A stretch of 64,000 nt of DNA from the NCBI RefSeq assembly GCF_016598575.1, contig NZ_CP066801.1, positions 558,001 to 622,000 of the forward strand. Reading direction: 5' to 3'. The position numbers were made by a program, and so were the translations under genes. The notes under the pieces were generated by a model. The model ran no database searches. It saw nothing but the letters and a program-made list of their open reading frames with translations, and was not told where the DNA came from. The DNA is from Streptomyces sp. HSG2 (GTDB lineage Bacteria; Actinomycetota; Actinomycetes; Streptomycetales; Streptomycetaceae). Below are positions 54,795-63,927 of the stretch, piece after piece. Numbering within the stretch: the first letter of the stretch is position 1; the number at the start of each line of letters is the position of its first letter.

Positions 54795-54836
54795 TACGGG
54801 CTCGTAACCTACGCAGACGTAGCCTACGATCCCGTA
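54795..54836. promoter_or_regulatory. Three phased TACG-N4-CGTA palindromes upstream of the desaturase gene
   Basis: TACGggctCGTA (54795-54806), TACGcagaCGTA (54810-54821) and TACGatccCGTA (54825-54836) repeat with a 15-bp period; each is preceded by CC. The array ends 57 bp before the desaturase GTG, overlapping where its promoter must be. It is a strong candidate operator for a dimeric regulator, probably one sensing acyl-CoA or membrane fluidity, though no regulator gene adjoins it. Confidence 0.7.
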
Positions 54837-54893
54837 AGTTCCGTGCGGATCGCGCGCCGCCCGTTCCGTCGCTCGTCCCCTTCTGGAGTTCCC

Positions 54894-55865
54894 GTGACGA
54901 TCACCTCGCCGCACCTCGGCAGCCCCGCCGTCTGGACCGACGCCCGGCTGCTGCACGCCCTGGAGGAGGTGGTCGAGAGCGAGCTCAACCGCCATCTGAA
55001 GGTGGCGAAGGACTGGATGCCGCACCAGTACGTGCCCTGGAGCGAGGGCCGCAACTTCCCCGGCCAGTTCGAGGACGGGGAACCCTGGGCCAAGGAGCAG
55101 TCGAAGGTCACCGAACTCGGCCGGATCGCGCTGGTGGTCAACCTCCTCACCGAGGACAACCTCCCCAGCTATCACCACGAGATCGCCACCCTCTTCGGAC
55201 GGGACGGCGCGTGGGGCACGTGGGTGCACCGGTGGACCGCGGAGGAGGCGCGGCACGGGATCGTCATGCGGGACTACCTGCTCGCCTCCCGCGCGGTCGA
55301 CCCCGACCGGCTGGAGCGGTTCCGGATGGCCCACATGAGCGAGGGCTTCGAGTCGGACAACGGGCACTCGATGCTCCACTCGGTGGCGTACGTGGCCTTC
55401 CAGGAGTTGGCCACCCGGATCTCGCACCGCAACACGGGCCACCACTCGGGCGACCCGGTGTGCGATCGGATGCTGGCCCGGATCGCCACCGACGAGAACC
55501 TGCACATGATCTTCTACCGCAATCTGCTCAAGGCCGCCTTCGAGATCGCCCCCGACCCGACGATGCGGGCCGTGCGGGACGTCGTCGTGGGCTTCCGGAT
55601 GCCCGGGCACGGGATCCCGGGCTTCGAGCGAGCCGCGGCGCAGATGGCGATCGGCGAGGTCTACAACCTGCGCATCCACCACGACGACGTACTGCAGCCG
55701 GTGTTGCGCTTCCTGAAGATCATGTCCATCGACGGCCTCGGAGCCGAGGGTCGCGAGGCCCAGGACGAGCTCGGGCGCTTCCTCGGCGGCCTCGACACGG
55801 AGGCGGCCCGCTTCGACGAGCGACTGGCCGCTCGCAAGGCGCGCGTGGCCTCCCGCAAGGGCTGA
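54894..55865 (+). CDS. Acyl-ACP desaturase (soluble di-iron)
   Basis: This 323-residue protein starts at GTG 54894 behind GGAG. Di-iron ligands lie in LEEVVESELNRH, TAEEARHGIVM (EExxH) and ATDENLHMIFY (DENLH, the second ExxH-like pair). It is the plant-stearoyl-ACP-desaturase/DesA family and introduces a double bond into acyl-ACP using a ferredoxin donor. Single gene with a palindrome array upstream, so regulated desaturation is likely. Length matches actinobacterial DesA proteins. Confidence 0.92.
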   Translation: MTITSPHLGSPAVWTDARLLHALEEVVESELNRHLKVAKDWMPHQYVPWSEGRNFPGQFEDGEPWAKEQSKVTELGRIALVVNLLTEDNLPSYHHEIATLFGRDGAWGTWVHRWTAEEARHGIVMRDYLLASRAVDPDRLERFRMAHMSEGFESDNGHSMLHSVAYVAFQELATRISHRNTGHHSGDPVCDRMLARIATDENLHMIFYRNLLKAAFEIAPDPTMRAVRDVVVGFRMPGHGIPGFERAAAQMAIGEVYNLRIHHDDVLQPVLRFLKIMSIDGLGAEGREAQDELGRFLGGLDTEAARFDERLAARKARVASRKG

Positions 55866-55967
55866 GCGCGGCCGGAGCCCCTTGCCCCCGCCCGGCCGGG
55901 AGCCGCGGCTCTCGGCGGGAGAGCGAGGAAGGTGACCCGGCTCGCGGCCGCCCTGGACTTCGAGCGC

Positions 55968-56222
55968 TCAGGCGGCCCGCGCCGATTCGCGCCTGATCGC
56001 CAGGCGCTCGGTCTCCGACAGGCCGCCCCACACCCCGAAGCGCTCGTCGCGTTCGAGCGCGTATTCGAGGCAGGTGGACCTGATCGGACACAGCCCGCAG
56101 ATCCGCTTCGCCTCTCGCACGGAGCTGCCCGGCTCGGGGAAGAAGAAGTCCGCGCCGGTCTGCGCGCACAGCGCCGCGTCCTGCCAGGCCGGAACGGGTT
56201 GGGTGTCGGTGTCGATCTGCAT
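55968..56222 (-). CDS. WhiB-family iron-sulfur transcription factor
   Basis: This 84-residue protein has four cluster ligands, Cys19, Cys42, Cys45 and Cys51 (ALCAQTGADFF; RICGLCPIRSTC), and the beta-turn GVWGG at 63-67 followed by a basic C-terminus. These proteins bind a [4Fe-4S] cluster and act with the principal sigma factor. The AWQDAALCAQT start resembles the WhiB/WblE branch, but I cannot assign a paralogue. ATG 56222 is chosen; a longer frame lacks a ribosome site. It converges on the desaturase gene, with a GAGCCGCGGCTC palindrome (55900-55911) between. Confidence 0.92.
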   Translation of the reverse strand: MQIDTDTQPVPAWQDAALCAQTGADFFFPEPGSSVREAKRICGLCPIRSTCLEYALERDERFGVWGGLSETERLAIRRESARAA

Positions 56223-56440
56223 GACGGAGATCCTGCCCAAGCGGTCGAAACGTTCGCTCAACGTCTCGTCAACACGGGGAGGGGCGGTGCCGACGCGGCC
56301 CTCGACACCGGAGTCTGACCCCACGGTGCCGGGGAACGACGACGGCGCGCCGCGCGCCACCCGAGACGCCCTCCGCTCCGGTCCCGATCAACGCTCCCGT
56401 GGGGGCGACGGGGGTCCGAGGACCCGCGCGGCGGCCGTGC

Positions 56441-57508
56441 TCACGAGGGACGGTCTCGCCCGGCGGAACGAGTGTCGGCCGCGCGGCCCCTCCCACCCTC
56501 GCGATCCCGCGCCTTGCTGGGGCGAACCCGCCGGGGCTCGCCCGGCATCTTGGGATGCTCGGGAGGGTAGGGGAGGTCGCCGAGCCCGTGGTCGTGTTCG
56601 TCACGGCGAGCCGACTCCAGCAGCGCGTCGAGGGAGTAGGCGTGGTCGTCGATGTCCGCGTGCACGTCCCCCAGCGCCGCGAAGCGCGCGGCCATCGTCG
56701 TGAGGTCGAAGTCCTCGGGAGCGGCGGCCTCGATCTCCTCCCATCGCAGGGGCGCGGAGACCGGTGCGTGAGGTCGGGGACGCACCGAGTAGGCGGAGGC
56801 GATGGTCCGGTCCCGGGCGGTCTGGTTGTAGTCCAGGAAGACCCGACGTCCCCGCTCCTCCTTCCACCACCGTGTGGTGACCCGCGTCGGCATCCGCCGC
56901 TCCAACTCCCGCCCCACGGCGATGGCCGCCCGTCTGACCTGGGTGAACGTCCAGCGCGGCTCGATGGGAACGAAGACGTGCAGACCCCTGCCGCCGGAGG
57001 TCTTGGGCCAACCCCGCAACCCGCCGAACTCCTCCAGCAACGCGCGCAGTTCCACCGCGGCGCGGACGGCGTCCCGATAGTCCGTCCCGGGTTGTGGGTC
57101 GAGGTCGAGCCGGAGTTGGTCCGGACGGTCGACATCGCCGCGACGCACCGGCCACGGGTGGAAGGTCAGCGTCCCGTACTGGACGGCCCACAAGACGGCC
57201 GCCGGTTCGGTGGGGCACATCTCGTCGGCGCCGCGACCGCTGGGGAAGGCGATGTGCGCGGTCGGAATCCAGTCGGGCATCCCCTTGGGTGCCCTCTTCT
57301 GGTAGAACCACTCCCCCGTGACGCCGTCGGGGTGACGCTCCAGGGTGGTGGGGCGCTCCCGCAGGGCACGGAGCACGCCCGGGGCGACCGCCTGGTAGTA
57401 GCGGGCAACGTCGAGCTTGGTGTACCCGCGCTCGGGGAAGAAGACCTTCCCGGGACTGGACAGGCGTACGGTCCGGCCGCCGACCTCCAGTTCCACCGAC
57501 TCGCCCAT
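56441..57508 (-). CDS. LigD-type primase-polymerase
   Basis: This 355-residue protein begins MGESVELEVGGRTVRLSSPGKVFFPERGYTK, the start of the archaeo-eukaryotic primase-like polymerase domain of LigD. DQLRLDLDPQPG carries the two metal-binding Asp; GGRGLHVFVPIEPRW and VFLDYNQTARDRTIASAYSVRP complete the active site. It fills gaps during non-homologous end joining. The ligase and nuclease domains of full LigD are absent, as is usual for stand-alone polymerases in Streptomyces. Divergent from LigC with only 75 bp between. Confidence 0.92.
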   Translation of the reverse strand: MGESVELEVGGRTVRLSSPGKVFFPERGYTKLDVARYYQAVAPGVLRALRERPTTLERHPDGVTGEWFYQKRAPKGMPDWIPTAHIAFPSGRGADEMCPTEPAAVLWAVQYGTLTFHPWPVRRGDVDRPDQLRLDLDPQPGTDYRDAVRAAVELRALLEEFGGLRGWPKTSGGRGLHVFVPIEPRWTFTQVRRAAIAVGRELERRMPTRVTTRWWKEERGRRVFLDYNQTARDRTIASAYSVRPRPHAPVSAPLRWEEIEAAAPEDFDLTTMAARFAALGDVHADIDDHAYSLDALLESARRDEHDHGLGDLPYPPEHPKMPGEPRRVRPSKARDREGGRGRAADTRSAGRDRPS

Positions 57509-57583
57509 GGCGGCAACGCTAGACCTGGGGGCCGACCGCCGCATATCGGGTGAGAAGCGGGGTTCGCGGACACAATCGGCTCC

Positions 57584-58642
57584 ATGGACCTTCCCGTGAT
57601 GCCCCCGGTCAAGCCGATGCTCGCCAGAGCGGTGTCCGAGATCCCGCCCGGCATGCAGTACGAGGCGAAGTGGGACGGGTTTCGCGTGATCGTCTTCCGC
57701 GACGGCACCGAGGTCGAACTGGCCAGCCGCACCGGCAAGTCGTTGACCCGGTATTTCCCGGAAGTGGTGACCGCGGTGCGCGAGAGGTTGCCCCGGCGCG
57801 CGGTGGTGGACGGTGAGATCGTGATCGCCCGGGAGGGCGGGCTCGACTTCGACGCGCTGACGGAGCGGATCCACCCCGCGGACTCACGAGTGCGCGCGCT
57901 GGCGGAGCGCGATCCGGCCTCGCTGGTGGTGTTCGACATCCTGGCCCTGGCCGACGACGCTCTGGGGGGCCTCCCGTTGTCCGAGCGACGGGCGTCGCTC
58001 GCCCGGGTTCTGCGGGGGGTGGCACCACCCGTGCACCTGGCGCCCGCCACGACGGACGTCGAGGTGGCCCGGCGCTGGTTCGAGCGGTACGAGGGGGCGG
58101 GTCTGGACGGTGTCGTGGCCAAACCCCGGGACCTTCGCTACCGCCAGGGCGTGCGGGCGATGTTCAAGGTGAAGCACGAGCGCACGGCGGACGTGGTCGT
58201 GGCGGGCTACCGCTTCCACAAGAGCGGACCCGTGGTCGGCTCGCTCCTGCTCGGCCTGTACGACGAGCGCGGCGACCTGTGGCACGTCGGGGTCAGCGCG
58301 GCCTTCCCGATGCGCCGACGCGCCGAACTCGTGGCGGAGCTGGAACCATGGCGCATGCGGGACGCGGCCGGTCACCCATGGACCGAGGGGGCGACGTCGG
58401 GCGTCACGCGACTGCCCGGGACGCCGAGCCGCTGGTCGGGCAAGAAGGACCTGTCCTGGGTGCCGCTGCGCCCCGAACGGGTGTGCGAGGTGGCGTACGA
58501 CCATCTGGAGAAGGGAGCGCGCTTCCGCCACACGACCCGGTTCCGCCGCTGGCGCCCGGACCGGGAGGCGAGCGGCTGCACCTACTCCCAACTGGAGGAA
58601 CCGGCGCGATACGACCTGTCGGAGATCCTCGGCGGCGGGTGA
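57584..58642 (+). CDS. ligC: ATP-dependent DNA ligase (LigC type)
   Basis: This 352-residue ligase has the adenylation lysine Lys29 in YEAKWDGFRV. Nucleotidyltransferase motifs follow (SRTGKSLTRYFPEV, VVDGEIVIAREGG, FDILALADDAL, GLDGVVAKPRDLRYRQG, MFKVKHERTADVVV), then an OB domain. It lacks polymerase or nuclease fusions, matching LigC. Shared promoter region with the LigD-type polymerase indicates a repair pair; no Ku gene lies in the window. Confidence 0.93.
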   Translation: MDLPVMPPVKPMLARAVSEIPPGMQYEAKWDGFRVIVFRDGTEVELASRTGKSLTRYFPEVVTAVRERLPRRAVVDGEIVIAREGGLDFDALTERIHPADSRVRALAERDPASLVVFDILALADDALGGLPLSERRASLARVLRGVAPPVHLAPATTDVEVARRWFERYEGAGLDGVVAKPRDLRYRQGVRAMFKVKHERTADVVVAGYRFHKSGPVVGSLLLGLYDERGDLWHVGVSAAFPMRRRAELVAELEPWRMRDAAGHPWTEGATSGVTRLPGTPSRWSGKKDLSWVPLRPERVCEVAYDHLEKGARFRHTTRFRRWRPDREASGCTYSQLEEPARYDLSEILGGG

Positions 58643-58724
58643 GCCCGAGGGAGCCGGCCGCCAGGCGCACGAGCGCCCGAGGCGCGGACCCGGTCGCATC
58701 CGACCGCGTCGGACCACCGGTCCC

Positions 58725-61433
58725 TCAGTTCCCGTCGCCGACGCCCCGGACCGGCAGGCCCCCCGACGCGAGCGCCTCCCGCGCCCGGGCCGCCAGTCCC
58801 TCCGCCCCGCACCAGGTGGCCAGCTCCAGACCCCGCTCCAGCGCGTCCGCGGAACGGGCGATGATCCCGTACTCCACGCGGGCGGCGGCGCACTCGTACC
58901 GGCACGGCGAGGTCTCCAAGTAGGAGAGCGCCTGGGCTGCCAGACGGACCGCCCGCCGACCGGTCTCCAGAGCCGCGGCGCAGCGCAGGGCCTCCCCGAT
59001 CGCGGTGTCCGTCCCGAACCGCTCGGCGCGTCGGCGCGCCTCCGCGGCGAGTCGGGCCGCCCGGTCGGGGTCGGCACCGGCCAGGGCGCGGGCCAGTTCC
59101 ACCGCCCAGGGGGCCATGACCGGATTGTGGTGCCCTCGGGCCGCGGCGGCCTTGGAGGCGGCCTCCAGCTCGTTGAGCCCGTCGTCGGAGCGTCCCACCG
59201 CGAGCAGCAGCGCGCCCCGGACCGTGCGGGGATCGGGGAGGACGATGGTGGACGGGTAGGGCGGAGCGAAGCCGTACTGCTCGGCGGTGGTGCGGGCCTC
59301 CTCGACCCGCCCTCGGGCCATCAGGGTGTCGATCAGGTTGCAGGTCGCCGACCAGTACAGGGGCAGGCCGCGGCCGACGCGTTCGGCCAGGCGCAGCGAC
59401 TCGCGGAGCGCCGACTCCGCCTCCCGCAACCGCCCTCTTCTGCGGTGGGCGAGGCCCACGTAGGCGTGGGCGAGAGCGAGGTGGCCTCCGCTCCAGCCTG
59501 CCGCCTCGTACGAGCGCAGGGCGTCGGTGAAGAGTTCCTCGGCCCGATCCAACCGGTCGCTGTAGAGGTAGGCGCTCGCCAACATCATCAGCAGTTCCAG
59601 ACCCCAGTCGGGATCGGTCCAGCCGAGGCCGGGCGCGAGCCGCCCGTCGACGAGGGCCCGATCGCAGGTCTCGACGACCTCCTCGGCGTTCTCCCCGTGG
59701 GTCATGGCGTCGAAGGCGCGAAGAATGAGCAGCGCGCGTTCGGCGTTGTCCCGGCCGGCGCGTCGGACGGCCAGCTCCTTGAGTCGCTCGGAGCGGCCGG
59801 GGGTGGCCGTCTCCCCGGCGTGGACGCCCTCCCACATGTATCGGACGGCCTGGAGGCGCAGCCTGGCCGGTCCCTCGGGGGTGCGGGAGGCCTCGGTCTC
59901 GACGGTGCGCACCGCCTCCTCCAACTGGTCGTTGTGGAGGAGGGCCTGGGACAGCCGGAAGACGGCGTCGGCCCGCAGTTCGCCGTCCAGTCCCGGCATG
60001 CCGAGCGCGGCTCGCAGATGGTCGATGGTCCGGGCCGGGGCGGTGAGCAGGCTCGCGCGGCCCAGCTCGTACAGGACCCTGGCGTGGTCCTCGGGCCGAG
60101 GCGGCTCCTCCAGCGCGCGTTCCAGGCAGCGGCGGGCGGCTTCGGGTGCGCCGACCCCCAGGTGTTCCCGGGCGGCCTCGCGCAGGCGTGCGACGACTTC
60201 CTGGTCGTCGTCCGGGTGGACCAGGAGGAGGTGGCGGGAGGCCGCGGCGGCGCCGAACCCGGAGTCCGCGACGACCTGCGCGGCGATGCCGTGCATGGCC
60301 CGGCGCAGGGCGTCCGGAGCCGAGTGGTAGACGCCGTTGGCGATCAACGGGTGCACGAACTCCAGCTCGCCGTCCGGGGACAGGAGCGAGTCGGCGGGGT
60401 CGGGACGGGTGAGGATGCGGTCGGCGCACAGGGACTCGGCGCACCGCCGTGCGTCGAGCGGGTCGAGGGTGGCCAGCCGACCCGCCATGCCGACGGTGAT
60501 CCCGGTGCCCAGAACGGAGGCGGCCCAGGCGAACCTCGTGGCGTCGGGGCCGAGCCGCTCCAGCCGAGCCACGAGCCCACCGCCGCGTGCCGCGTCGTTC
60601 AGCTCGCGCAACCGACCGGCGCGGGCCTCGACAGGCTCCAGGGCGCTGTCCCGGACCTTGGCGAGCAGTTCGACGGTCTCGTACGGGTTCCCACCGGTGA
60701 CCCGCCACACCTCGCGACAGAAGGCCGTGTCGGCGTCGGGGCCGAGCGTGGCACGGGTGAGGCCGGCCGCCGCCTCCTCGGTCAGCGCGCTGAGGGCCGC
60801 CGCACGGTGGTGGGCCGCCGCGGCGACCGCGTCCAGGAACCGGGCCCGGTCGCCGGCGGCCCCGGACGGCCTGCCGGCAATGACCACCAGTACGGGCAGC
60901 TCGTCCAAGAGTTCGACGAACGCCGCCAGCCAGCGCAACGTCTCCGGGTCCGCCCAGTGCACGTCGTCGAGGAGCAGCACCAGGGGCCACTCCCGGCGGG
61001 CGAGTCTGCGCACCACGGCGACCAGTCCGTCGCACACACCCTGCGGGTCCGCGTGTCGGACGCCGGGCGCCGCGATGCCGAGCGCCGGTCCGGCGATGTC
61101 GTACCAGTCGCCCAGATACTCCCGGGCCTCCTCGGGAAGCATGGGTACGAGCGCCGGCTGGAGCAACTGCCGCACCACGTTGTACGGGACCGACGCCAGG
61201 GTCTCGCCGCCCCGGGCCGACCAGACGGTGCAGCCGCGTGCCTCGGCTGTCCGGCGGGTCTCGGCGAGCAGCGCGGTCTTGCCCAGCCCGGCCTCGCCAC
61301 TGAACACCAGCAGGCCGCCGGACGAACCGCGGTCGGCGCGCAGGGCGTCCACGGCACGGGTCACCACACCGACCTCGGCCTCCCGCTCCCACAGGGAAGC
61401 CGTGGCGTCGGCCGGGGGCCGTACCTCCGTCAT
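58725..61433 (-). CDS. Large STAND-type ATPase with TPR repeats, lacking a LuxR domain
   Basis: This 902-residue protein has an AAA/STAND ATPase domain at 15-300 with Walker A FSGEAGLGKTALLAE and Walker B LVLLLDDVHWADPE. Roughly 500 residues of helical TPR-like repeats follow. Relatives in Streptomyces are LAL-type (MalT-like) activators that end in a LuxR HTH; this one stops at GGLPVRGVGDGN with no HTH, and none is found in the 80 bp beyond. It may act through a partner or be a truncated regulator. ATG 61433 follows GGGAGGGA. It converges on LigC. Confidence 0.85.
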   Translation of the reverse strand: MTEVRPPADATASLWEREAEVGVVTRAVDALRADRGSSGGLLVFSGEAGLGKTALLAETRRTAEARGCTVWSARGGETLASVPYNVVRQLLQPALVPMLPEEAREYLGDWYDIAGPALGIAAPGVRHADPQGVCDGLVAVVRRLARREWPLVLLLDDVHWADPETLRWLAAFVELLDELPVLVVIAGRPSGAAGDRARFLDAVAAAAHHRAAALSALTEEAAAGLTRATLGPDADTAFCREVWRVTGGNPYETVELLAKVRDSALEPVEARAGRLRELNDAARGGGLVARLERLGPDATRFAWAASVLGTGITVGMAGRLATLDPLDARRCAESLCADRILTRPDPADSLLSPDGELEFVHPLIANGVYHSAPDALRRAMHGIAAQVVADSGFGAAAASRHLLLVHPDDDQEVVARLREAAREHLGVGAPEAARRCLERALEEPPRPEDHARVLYELGRASLLTAPARTIDHLRAALGMPGLDGELRADAVFRLSQALLHNDQLEEAVRTVETEASRTPEGPARLRLQAVRYMWEGVHAGETATPGRSERLKELAVRRAGRDNAERALLILRAFDAMTHGENAEEVVETCDRALVDGRLAPGLGWTDPDWGLELLMMLASAYLYSDRLDRAEELFTDALRSYEAAGWSGGHLALAHAYVGLAHRRRGRLREAESALRESLRLAERVGRGLPLYWSATCNLIDTLMARGRVEEARTTAEQYGFAPPYPSTIVLPDPRTVRGALLLAVGRSDDGLNELEAASKAAAARGHHNPVMAPWAVELARALAGADPDRAARLAAEARRRAERFGTDTAIGEALRCAAALETGRRAVRLAAQALSYLETSPCRYECAAARVEYGIIARSADALERGLELATWCGAEGLAARAREALASGGLPVRGVGDGN

Positions 61434-61828
61434 CCCGTCCCTCCCCAAATCACCCAAGGACTGACGGATTCGAGCGTAGACCCGCGGACGCTCCCGCGGT
61501 GGTGGTCCGGGCCGGGTCTTGCCGTCGGCGGCGACATCGGGTATCACCGCCTCGACCTCGGGCCGGGAACGACGCGAACCGTCGAAGACCGACCGCGCGG
61601 GGGGCCGGGCGGCCCGGCGAGAAGGCCCCGCGAGAGGGAAAGCGCCCGGCGGGGCCTCGCCGGGAGGCGAACGGGGCGGAGGGACGGGAGGGATGGAGGC
61701 GGCGGGCGTTCCCCTCCGCCTGACCGAAGCCGACAAGTCGAGCCACCGATTCCTGTCGGTTCGCCTGCCCGAGTACCCGCGGGTCACTGTCCAGACTGGT
61801 GGTTCTCGTATCCGAGGCACCCAGGGGG
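61434..61828. other. Divergent region between the STAND ATPase and FabH-like genes
   Basis: About 395 bp with no convincing gene. CCCGGCG (61645-61651) and CGCCGGG (61658-61664) form a 7-bp hairpin around GGGCCT. Promoters for both genes should lie here but no clear hexamer pair stands out. Confidence 0.3.
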
Positions 61829-62788
61829 ATGTCGTCCATGCTCGGTTCACGCGTCACGGCCGTCGGCCACTACCAGCCCGCCCGTGTCCTCACCAACGAG
61901 GATCTGGCCGGGATGGTCGACACGAGTGACGAATGGATCAGAACCCGTGTGGGCATCCGCACCCGCCGGATCGCCGGTCCGGACGAGCCCGTGGACGAGC
62001 TGGCCGCGCAGGCGGCGGCGAAGGCCCTCGCCGGTGCGGGGCTGGCCCCGGCGGACATCGACTACGTGCTGGTAGCCACCTCCACGGCGGTGGACCGCTC
62101 GCCGAACACCGCCGCGCGCGTCGCCGCCCGGCTGGGCATCCCACAGCCGGCCGCGCTCGATCTGAACGTCGTGTGCGCGGGCTTCACCCACGCGCTCGCC
62201 ACCGCCGACCAGGCCGTCCGAGCCGGCGCGGCCCGCCGGGCACTGGTCGTCGGAGCGGACAAGATGTCGGAGGTGACGGACTGGACCGACCGCACCACGT
62301 GCGTGCTCGTCGGCGACGGGGCGGGAGCCGTGGTGGTGGAACCCTCCGACGCGTCCGCCGAGGGCCCCGGCATCGGACCGGTTCTGTGGGGCTCGGTTCC
62401 CGAGATGGGCCACGCCGTGCGCATCGAGGGCACGCCGCCGCGCTTCGCGCAGGAAGGCCAGAGCGTCTACCGGTGGGCGACGACCCGACTGCCCGCCATC
62501 GCGCGGCGCGCCTGCGAACAGGCCGGTCTCCACCCCCGGGACCTCGCCGCCGTGGTCCTGCACCAGGCGAACCTGCGCATCGTGGAGCCTCTGGCGGAGA
62601 AGATCGGCGCCGTCGACGCCCTGGTGGCCCGGGACGTCATGGAGTCCGGCAACACCTCCGCGGCCAGCATCCCGCTCGCCTTCGCCAAGATGGTGGAGCG
62701 GGGCGAGATCTCCACCGGGGACCCCGTCCTGCTCTTCGGATTCGGCGGGAACCTCTCCTACGCCGGTCAGGTCGTCCGCTGCCCCTGA
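61829..62788 (+). CDS. 3-oxoacyl-ACP synthase III (FabH-like)
   Basis: From ATG 61829 this is 319 residues. The catalytic triad is Cys116 (LNVVCAGFTHAL), His245 (VVLHQANLRI) and Asn275 (SGNTSAAS). TSDEWIRTRVGIRTRRIA at the N-terminus is the FabH signature. It condenses an acyl-CoA starter with malonyl-ACP. It stands alone, away from a fab operon, so it may be an additional KASIII with its own starter preference or belong to an unseen biosynthetic function. ATG 61838 is an alternative start. Confidence 0.92.
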   Translation: MSSMLGSRVTAVGHYQPARVLTNEDLAGMVDTSDEWIRTRVGIRTRRIAGPDEPVDELAAQAAAKALAGAGLAPADIDYVLVATSTAVDRSPNTAARVAARLGIPQPAALDLNVVCAGFTHALATADQAVRAGAARRALVVGADKMSEVTDWTDRTTCVLVGDGAGAVVVEPSDASAEGPGIGPVLWGSVPEMGHAVRIEGTPPRFAQEGQSVYRWATTRLPAIARRACEQAGLHPRDLAAVVLHQANLRIVEPLAEKIGAVDALVARDVMESGNTSAASIPLAFAKMVERGEISTGDPVLLFGFGGNLSYAGQVVRCP

Positions 62789-63143
62789 CGGTGTTCGGTG
62801 CCGCCACACCGCCGAGGTCGCCCGGGCCGAGGCCCCCGCCTCACACCAGGCCCTCGCTCGCCGCGCCCGAGGGGAGCCGTCCCACCCGGACCCGGCAGCG
62901 CCGCGCCGCCCGTCGGGCCAGACCATCGAGACGGAGTTTCCGAGGCACACGCTCCCGGGCGCACCGCGGGTCACCCTCCGACTGTCCGGGCATCACGGTA
63001 CGTGAGAGCGTCTCGGCACTCGACCGAGCGGCTCACCAGGCTTCGTCCGGGTGCGGAAAGCGCAGGTGAAGGGCGCTGCGAAAGCTTGATATGGTGGACG
63101 TCGTCGCCGCGCGAATGGCTCTCGCTCGGGCGACGGACACCTT
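62789..63143. other. Intergenic region upstream of tRNA-Leu
   Basis: About 355 bp with no gene. The right end carries the tRNA-Leu promoter (63066-63095). The remainder is GC-rich sequence with no repeat or operator I can support. Confidence 0.4.
63066..63095 (+). promoter_or_regulatory. Promoter of tRNA-Leu
   Basis: GTGAAG (63066-63071) and TATGGT (63090-63095) with an 18-bp spacer fit a housekeeping promoter. Transcription would start about 63102, some 40 bp before the mature tRNA. Confidence 0.55.
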
Positions 63144-63231
63144 GTCCGGGTGGCGGAATGGCAGACGCGCTAGCTTGAGGTGCTAGTGCCCTTCAATGGG
63201 CGTGGGGGTTCAAGTCCCCCCTCGGACACCA
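63144..63231 (+). tRNA. tRNA-Leu (anticodon GAG)
   Basis: An 88-nt class II tRNA: acceptor GTCCGGG/CTCGGAC, anticodon stem CTAGC/GCTAG around TTGAGGT (anticodon GAG), long variable arm TGCCCTTCAATGGGCG, T loop GTTCAAG, discriminator A, and an encoded CCA at 63229-63231. Confidence 0.96.
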
Positions 63232-63237
63232 GCCGGC

Positions 63238-63264
63238 AAAGACCCCAGTTCGTCTGGGGTCTTT
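63238..63264 (+). terminator. Strong terminator after tRNA-Leu
   Basis: AAAGACCCCAG (63238-63248) and CTGGGGTCTTT (63254-63264) form a perfect 11-bp stem with loop TTCGT, followed by CTGTTTCTCC. AGCCGG (63231-63236) and CCGGCT (63272-63277) could extend it. It is the most classical rho-independent terminator in the window. Confidence 0.9.
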
Positions 63265-63927
63265 CTGTTTCTCCGGCTGCGGCGTGACCGACCACGTGAC
63301 CAACAACCGAGCGAACTTCCTGGTCAGACCAGGGATGACAGGCCGAGACGGCCGGCGCTCGAGGGGACCGGCTTCTTCGCTCCCTCGGCACGGCGCCTGC
63401 CCATACCGCGCCATGGTGAGCCCGGCGAGTGGTGCCGGGCGTCGGCCGAGACCTCTCCCGGGATCTCCTGGTTGCCGCGATCATTGGTGATCTTCGACTC
63501 TCGCCGGTCGTGCGGCCGGAAGCTCTCCGTCGGGGTGCGGGCGGTCGCGCGCCGTCCGCAGGCGGGCCGGCACCTTCTCGGGGTCCCGAGGACGCCGAGT
63601 GCCGTCGTGTTGTGGGCAGGGGTGCGGGCGACCAGCGTCTCGCCGAGGGCGCGGGGCGCGCCCATCGCCTGACTCGATGCCCAGCATGAGGAGAACGCGT
63701 TTGATCGGCGCCCCGGGCATCCCACAGGATCGGTCCGAGTCCACCGCGCGGCCCCGGGGGTTGGCGTCACCGGTCGCCGCCTAAGGGGGCGCGGGCACGC
63801 CGTGGGCGAGCCGTCGGCGTGCCCTCCCTCGGTGCGGCGAGGCGGCCGGGCGGTGGCCCTCCGCCGGTGCCGGGCGGAGCGGCGAGCGCTCGTTCGACAC
63901 CGCGCGTACCCCTCGAAGGAGGCTGCC
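63265..63927. other. Gene-poor stretch after tRNA-Leu
   Basis: About 660 bp in which no frame on either strand has a ribosome site plus a recognisable product. The position just downstream of a tRNA gene is a common integration site, but no integrase, direct repeat of the tRNA end or transposase fragment is visible here. Confidence 0.35.

Noticed and set aside
63170..63484. Minus-strand frame whose translation ends GLEPPRPLKGTSTSS
   Set aside because: This is the well-known spurious protein produced by antisense translation of tRNA-Leu, not a gene.
63481..63744. Short minus-strand frame with APIKRVLLMLGIESGD, faintly like the C-terminus of a DapA-family aldolase
   Set aside because: The resemblance covers about 15 residues, there is no upstream catalytic domain in any frame, and no ribosome site. 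Too weak to call a pseudogene.
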